Shown in pieces: positions 33,342 to 43,092 of a DNA stretch of 64,000 bases. Each line of letters begins with the position of its first letter. Position 1 is the first letter of the stretch. The notes below the pieces were generated by a model. It searched no databases and was not told where the DNA came from. It worked only from the letters and a program-made list of their open reading frames with translations. The translations under genes and the position numbers were made by a program. This DNA is from Paenarthrobacter sp. (lineage in GTDB: Bacteria; Actinomycetota; Actinomycetes; Actinomycetales; Micrococcaceae): the NCBI GenBank assembly GCA_031179305.1, contig JAPSHX010000003.1, positions 21,955 through 85,954 on the forward strand, given 5' to 3'.

Positions 33342-34541
33342 CTAGGCCGGGGTTGGTTCCGGTGTCCGGGGCGGGGCGCCCGGAGTTTTCCTCAAGGTCT
33401 TGACCACGGGCTCCACAAAGCGGGCAGCCAGCGGGCCAAGGATTGCCATGATGAGGACATAGGCCGTGGCGAGTGCGGCGAGTTCGCCCGGGACGGCGCC
33501 GGAAGCAACGGCCAGACCCGCAATGACGATGGAGAATTCCCCGCGGGCAATCAGCGCAGCCCCCGCGCGGAAACGGCCGGGCATGGCAATGCCAACCCGC
33601 TTGGCAGCCCAGAATCCTGTGAGCATTTTGGTCGCTGCGGTGATGACGGCCAGCACAAGGGCCCAGCCAAGGACGGGCGGAATGGACGTCGGATCGGTGT
33701 TGAGCCCGAAGGCCACGAAGAAGATCGCTGCGAACAGATCCCGCAACGGTTCGAGGATTCTGGTGGCGTTGTGCGCTGTGGCACCGGAGATGGCAATGCC
33801 AAGCATGAAGGCGCCCACGGCGGCGGAAACCTGGAGTGCGGATGCGATGCCGGCCACCAAAAGTGCGAGACCGAGCACGTTCAGCAGGAACACCTCGGAG
33901 TTTTCGCTGTGCACTGCTTGCGAGACCTTATGGCCATGCTTGAGGGCGATGACCAGCACAACGGTTACCACGGCAAGGGCAATTCCCACCGTCTGCAGTC
34001 CGCCCCAAAATCCTACGCCGGCCAGGATCGCCGTCAGGATCGGGAGGTAAATGGCCATTGCGAGGTCTTCAAAAACAAGGATTGACAGCACCACGGGAGT
34101 TTCGCGATTACCGATCCGGCCGAGGTCCGTGATCACCTTGGCAGCGATTCCGGATGACGAAATATAGGTGACGCCACCCATGACGATGGCGCCTACAAAT
34201 CCCCAACCCAGAAGCACGGCGAGGCCCGCGCCTGGAAGGAAATTGAGGAAAAAATCCATCACGCCGGCCTGCCATGATCGCCGGAGCCCAGTGACGAGTT
34301 CCGACGCCGTATATTCCAAGCCGAGCATAAGTAGCAGGAGGATGACGCCGATTTCGCCGGAAAGATGGGCGAATTCGTGCATGCCGTCAAGCTTGACGAA
34401 CCCGCCGGCTCCGAAAGCCAAGCCACCCACCAAGTAGAGCGGGATGGGAGACATGCCTATTCGGCCCGCTAATCGAGCAAGGAGACCGAGGCAGAAGACG
34501 ACGGCCCCCAGTTCGACGAGGGCTAGTGCGAGCGGATCCAT
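33342..34541 (-). CDS. CPA2-family K+/H+ antiporter (KhtU-like)
   Basis: The 399-aa membrane protein has about 12 hydrophobic segments. The KefB/KhtU-type signature is GMSPIPLYLVGGLAFGAGGF, LLLLMLGLEYTASELVTGLRRSW, and TYISSSGIAAKVITDLGRIGNRETPVVLSILVFEDLAMAIYLPIL, in which the Asp of FEDLAM is the expected ion-binding residue. The gene encoding a soluble RCK_C protein lies just upstream with a five-base gap, as in khtTU of Bacillus. It should expel K+ in exchange for protons. There is no fused TrkA-N domain. Confidence 0.9.
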   Translation of the reverse strand: MDPLALALVELGAVVFCLGLLARLAGRIGMSPIPLYLVGGLAFGAGGFVKLDGMHEFAHLSGEIGVILLLLMLGLEYTASELVTGLRRSWQAGVMDFFLNFLPGAGLAVLLGWGFVGAIVMGGVTYISSSGIAAKVITDLGRIGNRETPVVLSILVFEDLAMAIYLPILTAILAGVGFWGGLQTVGIALAVVTVVLVIALKHGHKVSQAVHSENSEVFLLNVLGLALLVAGIASALQVSAAVGAFMLGIAISGATAHNATRILEPLRDLFAAIFFVAFGLNTDPTSIPPVLGWALVLAVITAATKMLTGFWAAKRVGIAMPGRFRAGAALIARGEFSIVIAGLAVASGAVPGELAALATAYVLIMAILGPLAARFVEPVVKTLRKTPGAPPRTPEPTPA

Positions 34542-34546
34542 TCCGG

Positions 34547-35029
34547 TCAGCCGTTGCGGAGGATGTCGGCTGCCGAGTCAAGTCCTTCCTGCGTGCCGAC
34601 CGCTACGAGCAGATCACCGGTGTGAAGTACGACGTCGGGTGCCGGCGAGGGGACAACCTCACCTTCGCGCATGATCGCCACGATGGAAACACCACTCCGG
34701 GTTCGGATCTGCGCCTTGCCCATGGGCTGGTTGACGAAAGGGGAATCAGGGGTGATGGAGAACTGGCGGGTGACGATGCCTGGTATCTCGCGATGTTCTT
34801 CGGCCAAGCGCATGGCAATGTGCTGGCCGCCCAGGAGGTTACCAAGCGTCGATGCTTCGTCCGCTGTCAGCGGGATGGAGGCTTGGCACGTGTCCGGGTC
34901 ATCCCAGGTGGAGACGAATAGCTCGGTCTCACCCTCACGAAGCTCAACCACACCGATGCGACGGCCCGATACGGTGACGAAATCCTTGCGGATCCCGAGG
35001 CCCGGGAGTTCAGTCTCATCCACGTTCAT
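34547..35029 (-). CDS. TrkA-C (RCK_C) domain regulatory subunit, KhtT-like
   Basis: The 160-aa soluble protein has an N-terminal 70-residue region and a C-terminal RCK_C domain (GKAQIRTRSGVSIVAIMREGEVVPSPAPDVVLHTGDLLVAVGTQEGLDSAADIL). KhtT gates its antiporter partner and in Bacillus binds c-di-AMP through this domain. Adjacent placement upstream of the antiporter gene fits that pair. Direct ligand binding is not readable here. Confidence 0.87.
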   Translation of the reverse strand: MNVDETELPGLGIRKDFVTVSGRRIGVVELREGETELFVSTWDDPDTCQASIPLTADEASTLGNLLGGQHIAMRLAEEHREIPGIVTRQFSITPDSPFVNQPMGKAQIRTRSGVSIVAIMREGEVVPSPAPDVVLHTGDLLVAVGTQEGLDSAADILRNG

Positions 35030-35093
35030 AGCTACACCCTAACTCTGTTGTATGGGTCTGGTACGGCGTTCATGCTCAGCCAGTCCTATGTAG

Positions 35094-36497
35094 TTAACGC
35101 TCGGGGACCACGGCTATTTCCACCTTGGCCGGTGGCTTCACTGGCAGGATCACCAACAGGCCTGCCAGCAGGACCACCATGATTCCCAGGATGCCCCAGC
35201 GCTGGGCTTCGCCCTCTGCAACAAGCGGCGAGGCAATGGCGATACACAGCGTGAAGAGCGTGGGGGCGAGGAAACTGACCGCCCGGCCGGTGGTGGCGTA
35301 GAGCCCGAAAAGCTCTCCGGATTCCCCATTTGGCGCGAGCCTGGCCAAATATGCGCGTGACGACGATTGGGCCGGTCCCACGAACAAGCAGAGCAGCAGG
35401 CCGAAGACCCAGAAGGTAGTGGCACCTGGCCAGTCATTTCCAAAGAAGACGTAGTCGCCGTTACCAAGCACGAGAATCGCCGTGCCTGCGACGAGGAGCC
35501 CAATCAGCGAGAGGATGATGACCGCCTTCGGTCCGATCCTGTCGTCGAGGAAACCTCCAATGACTGCACCGACGGCAGCCACGACGTTGCCGAAAATAGC
35601 GAAGAAGATGACGTCCTTGAGCTCGAAGCCGAACGTGCCGGCCGCGATGACGCCGCCGAAAGTAAATACCGCTGCCAAGCCGTCACGGAAGATGGCGCTG
35701 GACAGCAGGAAGTAGATGGTGTGGGGGCTGGTCCGATAGATGGCTCCGATGCGGCGGAACAACAACTTGTAGGACGCAAAGAAGCCCAGCGACGCGGTGC
35801 TCTTCTTCACGGAAACTTCAGGAACAGCGAACATCACGGGAAGGGCAAAGATGAAGAACCACAATGCCGAGAAGATGGCAACGAGCCGGATGTTCAGAGA
35901 GTCCTGGGTTGAAGCGCCAAACCATTCGAAGGAGGGCTGCACGAATAACTGCAAAACAAGGAGGAGCGCAACGATGCCGCCCAGATAGCCCATGGCCCAG
36001 CCAAAGCCGCTGACCCTGCCGATATTCCGAGGCGTGGAGATCTGGGCCAGCATGGCGTTGTAGTTCACACCGGCAAACTCAAAGAAGATGTTGCCGAGTG
36101 CTATCAGACACACGCCCAGCAGGAGGAATTCCGGCTGGGGGAAGACGAAGAAACAGAGCGCCGTCAGGACAGCCGTTGCGGCGGTGTTGACGCCGAGCCA
36201 CATCTTGCGGCGTCCACCGGCGTCAGAACGCTGGCCGGTAACGGGAGCCAGCAAGGCAATTGCGAGGCCGGCAACGGCCAAAGCGGCACCGAGGGCGGCC
36301 GATGCCGCGTCTTCCCCGCCAAAGGCATTGGACGTGAGGTAAACAGTGAAGACGAAGGTGGTCATCACCGCGTTGAAGGCCGCAGAGCCCCAGTCCCAGG
36401 ATGCCCAAGCAAGGATCTGACCCTTCTTGGAAGAGACAGGTCCTGAGGCAAGCTCGGACATCGACTGGGAGGCTTCGGGAACTGCGGCCGCGTTCAT
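35094..36497 (-). CDS. MFS transporter of the UMF1/Atg22-like family
   Basis: The 467-aa protein has about 12 hydrophobic segments. The N-terminal KGQILAWASWDWGSAAFNAVMTTFVFTVYL is the UMF1/Atg22-type first helix, followed by VTGQRSDAGGRRKMWLGVNTAATAVL and a large central loop. The family includes vacuolar amino-acid effluxers in yeast and uncharacterised bacterial members. It lies alone between khtT and the Mrp operon, running the opposite way to the latter. The substrate is unknown. Confidence 0.85.
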   Translation of the reverse strand: MNAAAVPEASQSMSELASGPVSSKKGQILAWASWDWGSAAFNAVMTTFVFTVYLTSNAFGGEDAASAALGAALAVAGLAIALLAPVTGQRSDAGGRRKMWLGVNTAATAVLTALCFFVFPQPEFLLLGVCLIALGNIFFEFAGVNYNAMLAQISTPRNIGRVSGFGWAMGYLGGIVALLLVLQLFVQPSFEWFGASTQDSLNIRLVAIFSALWFFIFALPVMFAVPEVSVKKSTASLGFFASYKLLFRRIGAIYRTSPHTIYFLLSSAIFRDGLAAVFTFGGVIAAGTFGFELKDVIFFAIFGNVVAAVGAVIGGFLDDRIGPKAVIILSLIGLLVAGTAILVLGNGDYVFFGNDWPGATTFWVFGLLLCLFVGPAQSSSRAYLARLAPNGESGELFGLYATTGRAVSFLAPTLFTLCIAIASPLVAEGEAQRWGILGIMVVLLAGLLVILPVKPPAKVEIAVVPER

Positions 36498-36700
36498 AGC
36501 TTGAATGCTATAGCGACAGTGAAGAACGGCGGGCAGATGACAGACCGCTTTGTGGAGAACGCGGCTTTAAGCCATGCGCGCAGTCGGCTTCCCATGCCAA
36601 AAACTGTCAGTTCACCTTGATAAACTAGGTAAACCGAACCCAACATATGACCGCCTGCTCCAACTTTTGACAATATGTTCCTGACTTTGCGGAGAAAACA

Positions 36701-39700
36701 TTGATCACAGTTCTCGCCATCACCTTTGTAGCGGCAACTGTGGCGCCTTTCATCTTCAGCAAACTCGGCAGGAACGCCTTCTATGCTCTGGCAGCGGTCC
36801 CCGCAAGTGCCTTCGTTTGGCTGCTTTTCCAGTACAGCCCTGTATATTCCGATGGCGGTATAGAAGAAGTCATCCCATGGATTCCCAGCCTGAAGCTGGA
36901 GCTCGCTTTCCGTATGGATCCCTTGGCATGGGTGATGTCCTTATTGATCCTCGGAGTGGGATCCCTGGTTTTGGTCTATTGCGCCCGGTACTTCAAGAAC
37001 AAGGACGCGGGCCTGGGCGGATTTGGTGCCCAACTCCTCGCTTTTGCAGGCGCCATGTTCGGTTTGGTGACCTCCGATGACCTGCTGATGCTCTTCATCT
37101 TCTGGGAACTCACCACCATCCTGTCCTACCTCCTGATCGGCTATGCCCGCACCCGTCTGGCTGCACGTCGTTCGGCGCTGCAAGCGCTTATGGTAACCAC
37201 CGCGGGCGGCTTGGCCATGCTGGTGGGCCTGATCATCATGGGCCAAGCGGCCGGAACTTATCGAATATCGGTCATCCTGGACCAAGCCGGCACGCTCATG
37301 ACCGGACCCATGCAGGGAGCGGTGACCGCCGCCGTCGTGCTTATTTTGGCCGGCGCGGTGACCAAATCGGCGCTTGTCCCGTTCCATTTCTGGCTTCCGG
37401 GAGCCATGGCCGCGCCCACTCCCGTGAGCGCGTACCTGCATGCTGCTGCGATGGTGAAAGCCGGCATTTACATCGTTGCCCGACTGGCGCCGGGTTTCGC
37501 CGAATCGGAGTTCTGGCTGCCCGTCGTGCTGGGGCTGGGCCTGGCCACCATGCTGGTGGGCGGCTACCGGGCCCTTCGACAGACCGACATCAAGCTCATT
37601 CTTGCCTACGGCACCGTCAGTCAACTCGGCTTCCTCACCATGGTGGTGGGCCTGGGGACACCGGAGGCGGCCTTGGCCGGGCTCGGCTTGCTGCTGGCCC
37701 ACGGTTTGTTCAAGGCTGCGCTGTTCCTGGTGGTTGGCATCATCGACCACCAATCGGGGACACGCGATCTCCGTAAACTCTCGGGCGTCTTCCGCTCGTC
37801 GCGTGCTTTGGGAGTGGTGGCAGCAATCGCGGCCGCCTCCATGGCCGGCATTCCGCCACTGGCCGGGTACGTTGCCAAGGAATCGGTATTCGAAGCTTTC
37901 GTCCACTACGGCATCGGCGACGACGCACCGGCCTGGGGCGTCTGGCTGCTGGTGGGCCTGCTGATCGGCTCCATCCTCACCTTCGCTTACAGCGCCCGCT
38001 TTATGTGGGGAGCGTTCGCCATCAAACCCGGCGTGGAAACCACGCCGTTCAAACCCATCAAACCCGCTTTCCTGGCCGCACCGGCCATTCTGAGCTTGCT
38101 CACCGTCGCCTACGGCGTGTGGCCCGCGCCGGTGGACACCTGGGTGCAGCCGTACGCTGCGCTCTTCGCCGAGAACCCGGACGCCGTCGACGCCGGACAC
38201 CTGGCTTTGTGGCACGGGTTCACTCCAGCTTTGGCCATGACCGCAATTACTTTCGTGGCCGGTGCCTTGATGTTCTACGGCCGCAACGTGGTGTCCCGGC
38301 TTCAGAGCCTGGTTCCCGATTGGGTGGACGGCGACCGTGCCTACCAGAACACCATCGGCGCGCTGGACGACATTGCGGTTTGGGTTACAGGCCGCACGCA
38401 GCGTGGTTCGCTGTACTTCTACCTCGCGGTGATCCTCACGGTGGCGTTCGTAGTGCCAATGACGGCGCTGATTACAGCCAATAAGCCCCTGCCCGACGGA
38501 ATGTATTTCATTGATCCGAACTCCCCACTACAGATCGTGGCTGGGTTAGGAATCGTAGTAGGGGCACTGGCTGCCGTCCGTGCCAACAAACGGTTCCTCG
38601 CCGTGCTGATGGTGTCGGTGACGGGCTACGGCATCGCCCTGATGTTCGCCCTGCAGGGCGCCCCGGACCTCGCGTTGACCCAGATGCTGGTGGAAACAAT
38701 CGTGCTGGTGGCTTTTGTCCTGGCTATGCGCAGCTTGCCTGCTGAACTGCGGGACCGGACGGGTGGTCGGCTACGGGTGATCCGAGTGATCATCGGTGCG
38801 GCTTTCGGCGTCACCATGATTTTCGTGGCCATCTACGCCATGGGAGCTCGGGTTGCCACTCCGGTCTCCCTTGAATTCCCTCGCTTGGCCTATGAAGGCG
38901 GCGGCGGGTTGAACGTGGTCAACGTGACCTTGGTTGATATCCGTGCCTGGGACACTTTCGGCGAGATTTCGGTCCTGGCGGTCGCCGCAACGGGCGTTGC
39001 CAGCCTGATCTTCGTCCGCAGCCGCGGTGATCGCATCAAAACCTCCTCGGCAGTGCCGGAAGGCAGCGTGGGGCGCAGCACCGGTGTGGACCGCGGCTCC
39101 CGGGACGGTGCCACTCTGGCAGTGGCGCGGAAGTTCACCGACGTTACGCGCGATGCCTGGCTTGTGGCTGGCCGGACCCTGGCGCCCGAACGCCGCTCGA
39201 TCATCTTCGAAGTGGTGACCCGGCTGATCTTCCACTCCATGATCATCTTCTCCATTTATCTCCTCCTGGCCGGTCACAACCTGCCAGGTGGCGGTTTCGC
39301 CGGTGGCCTGACCGCCGGGCTCGCCCTCACCATCCGATACTTGGCCGGCGGCCGGTTCGAGTTGAGCGAGGCGGCAACAATCAGCGCCGGAACCCTTTTG
39401 GGGACGGGACTTGCGACGGCGGCCGCGTCCGGTTTTGTGCCGCTCTTCCTGGGCGGGCAGGTCTTCCAAAGCGCCATCATCGAGTTCTGGTTGCCGGTCT
39501 TCGGCGACGTCAAATTCGTCACGTCCACCATTTTCGATATCGGCGTCTACATTGTGGTGGTGGGGTTGGCGCTCGACGTCCTCCGCAGCCTCGGCGCCGA
39601 AATCGACGAGCACTTTGAGGGCAAAGGCGTACCGATCGCTGAAGAAGACGCCGCAGACGCCGCTGATTCTGCTGCATCCGCTGCTTCCGGGAGAGGTACC

Positions 39701-39706
39701 GCATGA
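36701..39706 (+). CDS. mrpA: Na+/H+ antiporter subunit A with fused subunit B (MrpA-MrpB)
   Basis: The 1001-aa protein starts at TTG 36701 with GGAG eight bases upstream. The N-terminal two thirds are an NADH-quinone-oxidoreductase ND5-like proton channel (FWELTTILSYLLIGYARTRLAARRSALQ, HFWLPGAMAAPTPVSAYLHAAAMVKAG). After an MrpA C-terminal part comes a complete MnhB domain (FHSMIIFSIYLLLAGHNLPGGGFAGGLTAGLAL). A+B fusion is common in actinobacteria. It heads a tightly overlapped operon mrpA-C-D-E-F-G encoding a multi-subunit Na+/H+ exchanger for pH and salt stress. It overlaps mrpC by ATGA. Confidence 0.96.
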   Translation: MITVLAITFVAATVAPFIFSKLGRNAFYALAAVPASAFVWLLFQYSPVYSDGGIEEVIPWIPSLKLELAFRMDPLAWVMSLLILGVGSLVLVYCARYFKNKDAGLGGFGAQLLAFAGAMFGLVTSDDLLMLFIFWELTTILSYLLIGYARTRLAARRSALQALMVTTAGGLAMLVGLIIMGQAAGTYRISVILDQAGTLMTGPMQGAVTAAVVLILAGAVTKSALVPFHFWLPGAMAAPTPVSAYLHAAAMVKAGIYIVARLAPGFAESEFWLPVVLGLGLATMLVGGYRALRQTDIKLILAYGTVSQLGFLTMVVGLGTPEAALAGLGLLLAHGLFKAALFLVVGIIDHQSGTRDLRKLSGVFRSSRALGVVAAIAAASMAGIPPLAGYVAKESVFEAFVHYGIGDDAPAWGVWLLVGLLIGSILTFAYSARFMWGAFAIKPGVETTPFKPIKPAFLAAPAILSLLTVAYGVWPAPVDTWVQPYAALFAENPDAVDAGHLALWHGFTPALAMTAITFVAGALMFYGRNVVSRLQSLVPDWVDGDRAYQNTIGALDDIAVWVTGRTQRGSLYFYLAVILTVAFVVPMTALITANKPLPDGMYFIDPNSPLQIVAGLGIVVGALAAVRANKRFLAVLMVSVTGYGIALMFALQGAPDLALTQMLVETIVLVAFVLAMRSLPAELRDRTGGRLRVIRVIIGAAFGVTMIFVAIYAMGARVATPVSLEFPRLAYEGGGGLNVVNVTLVDIRAWDTFGEISVLAVAATGVASLIFVRSRGDRIKTSSAVPEGSVGRSTGVDRGSRDGATLAVARKFTDVTRDAWLVAGRTLAPERRSIIFEVVTRLIFHSMIIFSIYLLLAGHNLPGGGFAGGLTAGLALTIRYLAGGRFELSEAATISAGTLLGTGLATAAASGFVPLFLGGQVFQSAIIEFWLPVFGDVKFVTSTIFDIGVYIVVVGLALDVLRSLGAEIDEHFEGKGVPIAEEDAADAADSAASAASGRGTA

Positions 39707-40203
39707 GCATCAACCTGACCTTGCTGATCGTCATGGGTGTCCTCTATGCCTGCGGCATCTACCTGGTTCTGGAGCGCAGCCTGACGCGCGTGCTGTTGGG
39801 ACTGATGTTGTTGGCCAATGCAACCAACATCCTGATTCTCAGCACCGGAGGATATGCCGGGGTGGCGCCATTCTTCACCAAGGAAACAAGCCCCGAAGCC
39901 TACAGTGATCCCCTGCCGCAGGCCCTGATCCTGACCTCGATTGTGATCTCCTTTGCCGTCACGGCGTTCATGCTGGGCATGATCTACCGCACCTGGGTCC
40001 TGGCACGCCAAGACGAGATCCAGGATGACCTTGAAGACCGCCGCGTGGCAGAAACCCCCAGCTTCGACGCTGAGGATGACGCCATCGTTCCCTTGGAAAC
40101 TTCGGAGTTTGCTGTCACCACAACTGGTCCCACGGACCAGGAAAGGGCCGAAGCCACCGAGACTCCCGGGTCCCTGCCAAAGAAGGAAGGAGGCAGCACG
40201 TGA
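39703..40203 (+). CDS. mrpC: Na+/H+ antiporter subunit C
   Basis: The 166-aa protein is NuoK-like with three membrane helices (NLTLLIVMGVLYACGIYLVLERSLTRVLLGLMLLANATNILIL, ALILTSIVISFAVTAFMLGMIYRTW). The C-terminal 60 residues are acidic and cytoplasmic, longer than in Bacillus MrpC (about 113). It is coupled by ATGA to mrpA and by GTGA to mrpD. It is a structural membrane subunit of the Mrp complex. Confidence 0.95.
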   Translation: MSINLTLLIVMGVLYACGIYLVLERSLTRVLLGLMLLANATNILILSTGGYAGVAPFFTKETSPEAYSDPLPQALILTSIVISFAVTAFMLGMIYRTWVLARQDEIQDDLEDRRVAETPSFDAEDDAIVPLETSEFAVTTTGPTDQERAEATETPGSLPKKEGGST

Positions 40204-41768
40204 ATCTCGCAAACCTGTCGCCACTAGCTGTCCTCCTGCCCATACTGGGCGCTGCCGTGGCCTTCATGCTGATCCGGCACCACACGGCACAGCGGATGGT
40301 GAGCATCGGCGTCCTCAGCGCCACGCTGCTGCTGGAGTGCCTGCTCCTGATGTCGGTATGGGACGGTGGAACCACGTCCGTGACTCTGGGCGGTTGGCTT
40401 CCGCCCTGGGGTGTTGTGCTGGTGGTGGACCAGTTCTCCTCGCTCATGCTGGTGGTATCCACGGTGGTGAGCCTCGCGGTGCTGATCTACGCCACCGGCC
40501 AGGGCATGGCCGACGGCGATCAGGAAGCACCGGTCTCCATCTTCCACCCCACCTACCTGATCCTGGTGGCAGGGGTGTCCAACGCGTTCCTCACGGGCGA
40601 TCTCTTCAACCTGTACGTGGGCTTCGAGATCCTGCTGACGGCAAGTTATGTGCTGATGACCTTGGGCGGGACCGGGCCGCGCATCCGGGCCGGCGTCACC
40701 TACGTTGTGGTTTCAGTGGTGTCATCGGTGCTGTTCCTCGTCGCGATCGCCATGATCTACGGCGCTACAGGCACCATCACCATGGCGGACCTCGCCGTGA
40801 AGTTGGCGGAACTGGACCAGGGCACCCAAAACCTCCTGCACGTCATGCTGTTGGTGGCTTTCGGGATCAAAGCGGCCGTTTTCCCCCTGTCCTTCTGGTT
40901 GCCTGACTCCTATCCCACGGCCCCAGCCCCGGTCACGGCCGTGTTCGCCGGCCTGTTGACCAAGGTTGGCGTCTACGCCATGGTCCGCACCGAGACCCTC
41001 CTGTTCCCGGGGGACACCCTCAACGTCCCCTTGATGGTGGTGGCGCTACTCACCATGATTGTCGGTATTCTGGGCGCACTGGCCCAGAGCGACATCAAGC
41101 GTCTCCTCTCCTTCACCCTGGTCAGCCACATTGGCTACATGGTGTTCGGCCTGGCCATGAGTTCGGTGGCAGGACTGGGAGCCGCGGTGTTCTACGTCGC
41201 GCACCACATCACCGTCCAAACCAGCTTGTTCCTGGTCACCGGGCTCATAGAACGCCGCGGAGGAAGCTCATCCATGGATCGCTTGGGTGGCCTTGCCAAA
41301 CTCTCCCCGCTCCTGGCGTTGCTGTTCTTCATCCCGGCAATGAACCTGGCAGGCATACCACCGTTCTCAGGCTTCCTGGGGAAGCTGGGACTGCTGCAAG
41401 CCGGCGTGGAACTTGGGACCCCCTTGGCGATCGTGCTGGTGGTGGGCGGAGTTGTTACCAGCCTGCTGACGCTGCTGGCGATTGCCCGTGTGTGGAACAG
41501 GGCCTTCTGGCGCAAGCCTGAGGACGCCGAGTACCCGGACCCCGTACTGCAGACCCCCGGAAGCGTTGCAGTCCTGCCGCGGACCATGGTGGGTTCCACT
41601 GCCGGGCTGGTGGTGTTCGGCGTGGCATTGACGGTCTTCGCCGGGCCACTCTTCAGGGTGGCCGATGGTTCCGCCGGGAACATGCTGGACCGCTCGGCCT
41701 ATATTCATTCGGTTCTGGGCGACTCCGTCCAGGTGCCGCCGCTGCCCCGGACGGGGGATGCCAAATGA
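40200..41768 (+). CDS. mrpD: Na+/H+ antiporter subunit D
   Basis: The 522-aa ND2/ND4-like proton-translocating subunit has about 14 membrane segments. FPLSFWLPDSYPTAPAPVTAVFAGLLTKVGVYAMVR is the conserved channel helix, where Lys in LTKVG is the essential charged residue. LFNLYVGFEILLTASYVLM carries the conserved Glu. It starts with GTG in a GTGA overlap with mrpC and overlaps mrpE by ATGA. It is one of the two predicted ion pathways in the complex with MrpA. Confidence 0.95.
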   Translation: MNLANLSPLAVLLPILGAAVAFMLIRHHTAQRMVSIGVLSATLLLECLLLMSVWDGGTTSVTLGGWLPPWGVVLVVDQFSSLMLVVSTVVSLAVLIYATGQGMADGDQEAPVSIFHPTYLILVAGVSNAFLTGDLFNLYVGFEILLTASYVLMTLGGTGPRIRAGVTYVVVSVVSSVLFLVAIAMIYGATGTITMADLAVKLAELDQGTQNLLHVMLLVAFGIKAAVFPLSFWLPDSYPTAPAPVTAVFAGLLTKVGVYAMVRTETLLFPGDTLNVPLMVVALLTMIVGILGALAQSDIKRLLSFTLVSHIGYMVFGLAMSSVAGLGAAVFYVAHHITVQTSLFLVTGLIERRGGSSSMDRLGGLAKLSPLLALLFFIPAMNLAGIPPFSGFLGKLGLLQAGVELGTPLAIVLVVGGVVTSLLTLLAIARVWNRAFWRKPEDAEYPDPVLQTPGSVAVLPRTMVGSTAGLVVFGVALTVFAGPLFRVADGSAGNMLDRSAYIHSVLGDSVQVPPLPRTGDAK

Positions 41769-42331
41769 GCCGCAAACCCATCTCGTTCCGCACCGAGCTG
41801 CCGCTGCTCATTTGGCTGGTGATCGTGTGGGGTGCGCTGTGGCGGGACTTCAGCCCCGGCAACCTCCTGTTCGGTGCCCTGATCGGCCTGTTGGTGGCCA
41901 AATTCTTCTACCTCCCGCCCGTTGAGCTCAGCGGCAGGTTCAACGTTCTCCGCGCCATCCCGTTCGCCCTGATGTTCCTTGCAAAAGTGGTGGCAGCGAG
42001 CTTCCTTGTGCTGTATCTGGCTGCAGTCAAAGGACCGCAGGTGCGCAGCGCCGTCGTCGCTGTTCCGTTGCGGAGCCATTCGGACCTTATGGTGACCGCC
42101 ACGGGCCATGTCATCTCGCTGATTCCAGGCTCACTGGTGGTGGAAGTGGACCGTTCAACATCCACCCTGTACCTGCATGCGTTGAACATCCACAAGGAAG
42201 CCGACATCAATAAGATCCGCCAGCAAACGCAGGATATCGAGGCAGGTCTGATCCGCATCATGGGCACCCGCGAAGAAGTAGAAGCACTTAGGGCCGGACC
42301 GCAGACAGGCAAGGAAGGGGCAGCGCTGTGA
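41765..42331 (+). CDS. mrpE: Na+/H+ antiporter subunit E
   Basis: The 188-aa MnhE-family protein has two or three N-terminal helices (PLLIWLVIVWGALWRDFSPGNLLFGALIGLLVAKFFYLPP), followed by SLVVEVDRSTSTLYLHALN, the conserved soluble motif. Overlaps on both sides (ATGA, GTGA) place it firmly in the operon. It is needed for assembly of active Mrp antiporters. Confidence 0.95.
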   Translation: MSRKPISFRTELPLLIWLVIVWGALWRDFSPGNLLFGALIGLLVAKFFYLPPVELSGRFNVLRAIPFALMFLAKVVAASFLVLYLAAVKGPQVRSAVVAVPLRSHSDLMVTATGHVISLIPGSLVVEVDRSTSTLYLHALNIHKEADINKIRQQTQDIEAGLIRIMGTREEVEALRAGPQTGKEGAAL

Positions 42332-42606
42332 AAGAAGCAGTTCTTGTGGTCACCGCGGTGATCCTGAGCCTGGCCGCCGCGGGCGCGATAGTCCGCATCG
42401 CGATTGGACCGTCCTTGCTGGACAGGGTCCTCGCCTCTGACGTGTTGCTGGCCATTCTGGGTGCCGCACTGGCAGTGGATATGGCCATGAACAGGCACCT
42501 CAACAACTTGATGCTCCTGGTGGCCATCGCTGTCATCGGGTTTATTGGCTCAGTGACCTTTGCCCGATTCGTGGCTGACCGGAGGGGAGAGAGCAATGAC
42601 TCCTGA
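42328..42606 (+). CDS. mrpF: Na+/H+ antiporter subunit F
   Basis: The 92-aa MrpF family protein has three short helices. VRIAIGPSLLDRVLASDVLLAILGAALAVDM holds the GPxxxDRVxxxD signature. It starts with GTG in the GTGA overlap with mrpE and overlaps the mrpG start by 11 bases. Subunit F lies near the Na+ path in known Mrp structures. Confidence 0.94.
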   Translation: MKEAVLVVTAVILSLAAAGAIVRIAIGPSLLDRVLASDVLLAILGAALAVDMAMNRHLNNLMLLVAIAVIGFIGSVTFARFVADRRGESNDS

Positions 42607-42988
42607 CGCTACCGGACTGGATATGGTCATTGACGTCACCACTGCGGTCTTCCTGGTGGTGGGCGCCCTGATGTCGCTCGGCGCGGCCGTGGGCCTCCTG
42701 AGGTTCCCCGACCTCATGAGCCGCATGCACGCAGCTACCAAACCCCAGGTCCTCGGCTTGTTCCTCATGCTTGCGGCGATTGGCCTGCAGATGCGCACCT
42801 GGTGGGTGTGGCCCATTCTGGTGGTCGCCTGGATTTTTCAACTGCTTACCGCACCCGTCTCCGCCCACATGGTGGGACGCTCCGCATACCGCACCAAGCA
42901 CGGGCACCGTGAGAAACTCACCAAGGATGAGCTTGAGGCCGTGGTCCAGAGGGCCGCAGCAGGGCAGGAACCAGGGCCGGACCGTTAG
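42596..42988 (+). CDS. mrpG: Na+/H+ antiporter subunit G
   Basis: ATG 42596 (MTPDATGLDMVIDVTTAVFLVVG, 130 aa) follows GGAGGGGA; the ORF track start at 42560 lies inside mrpF. It contains LRFPDLMSRMHAATKPQVLGLFLMLAAI, the MnhG/PhaG signature, with three helices and a charged C-terminal tail. It is the last gene of the operon, and the next gene converges on it. Confidence 0.94.
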   Translation: MTPDATGLDMVIDVTTAVFLVVGALMSLGAAVGLLRFPDLMSRMHAATKPQVLGLFLMLAAIGLQMRTWWVWPILVVAWIFQLLTAPVSAHMVGRSAYRTKHGHREKLTKDELEAVVQRAAAGQEPGPDR

Positions 42989-43092
42989 GAAAACGAGTCG
43001 CGGAGCCACTGACGCCCATCACAATTCCGGTTCCGGTTCGGTTTCGGTGATGGAGCATCTGCGACCCCGCGTTGTGCTGGCGTTGCTGGTGC

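Noticed and set aside
36941-38215. 424-aa minus-strand ORF
   Set aside because: It is antisense to mrpA and is rich in His/Gln/Gly/Arg, as expected for a shadow frame.
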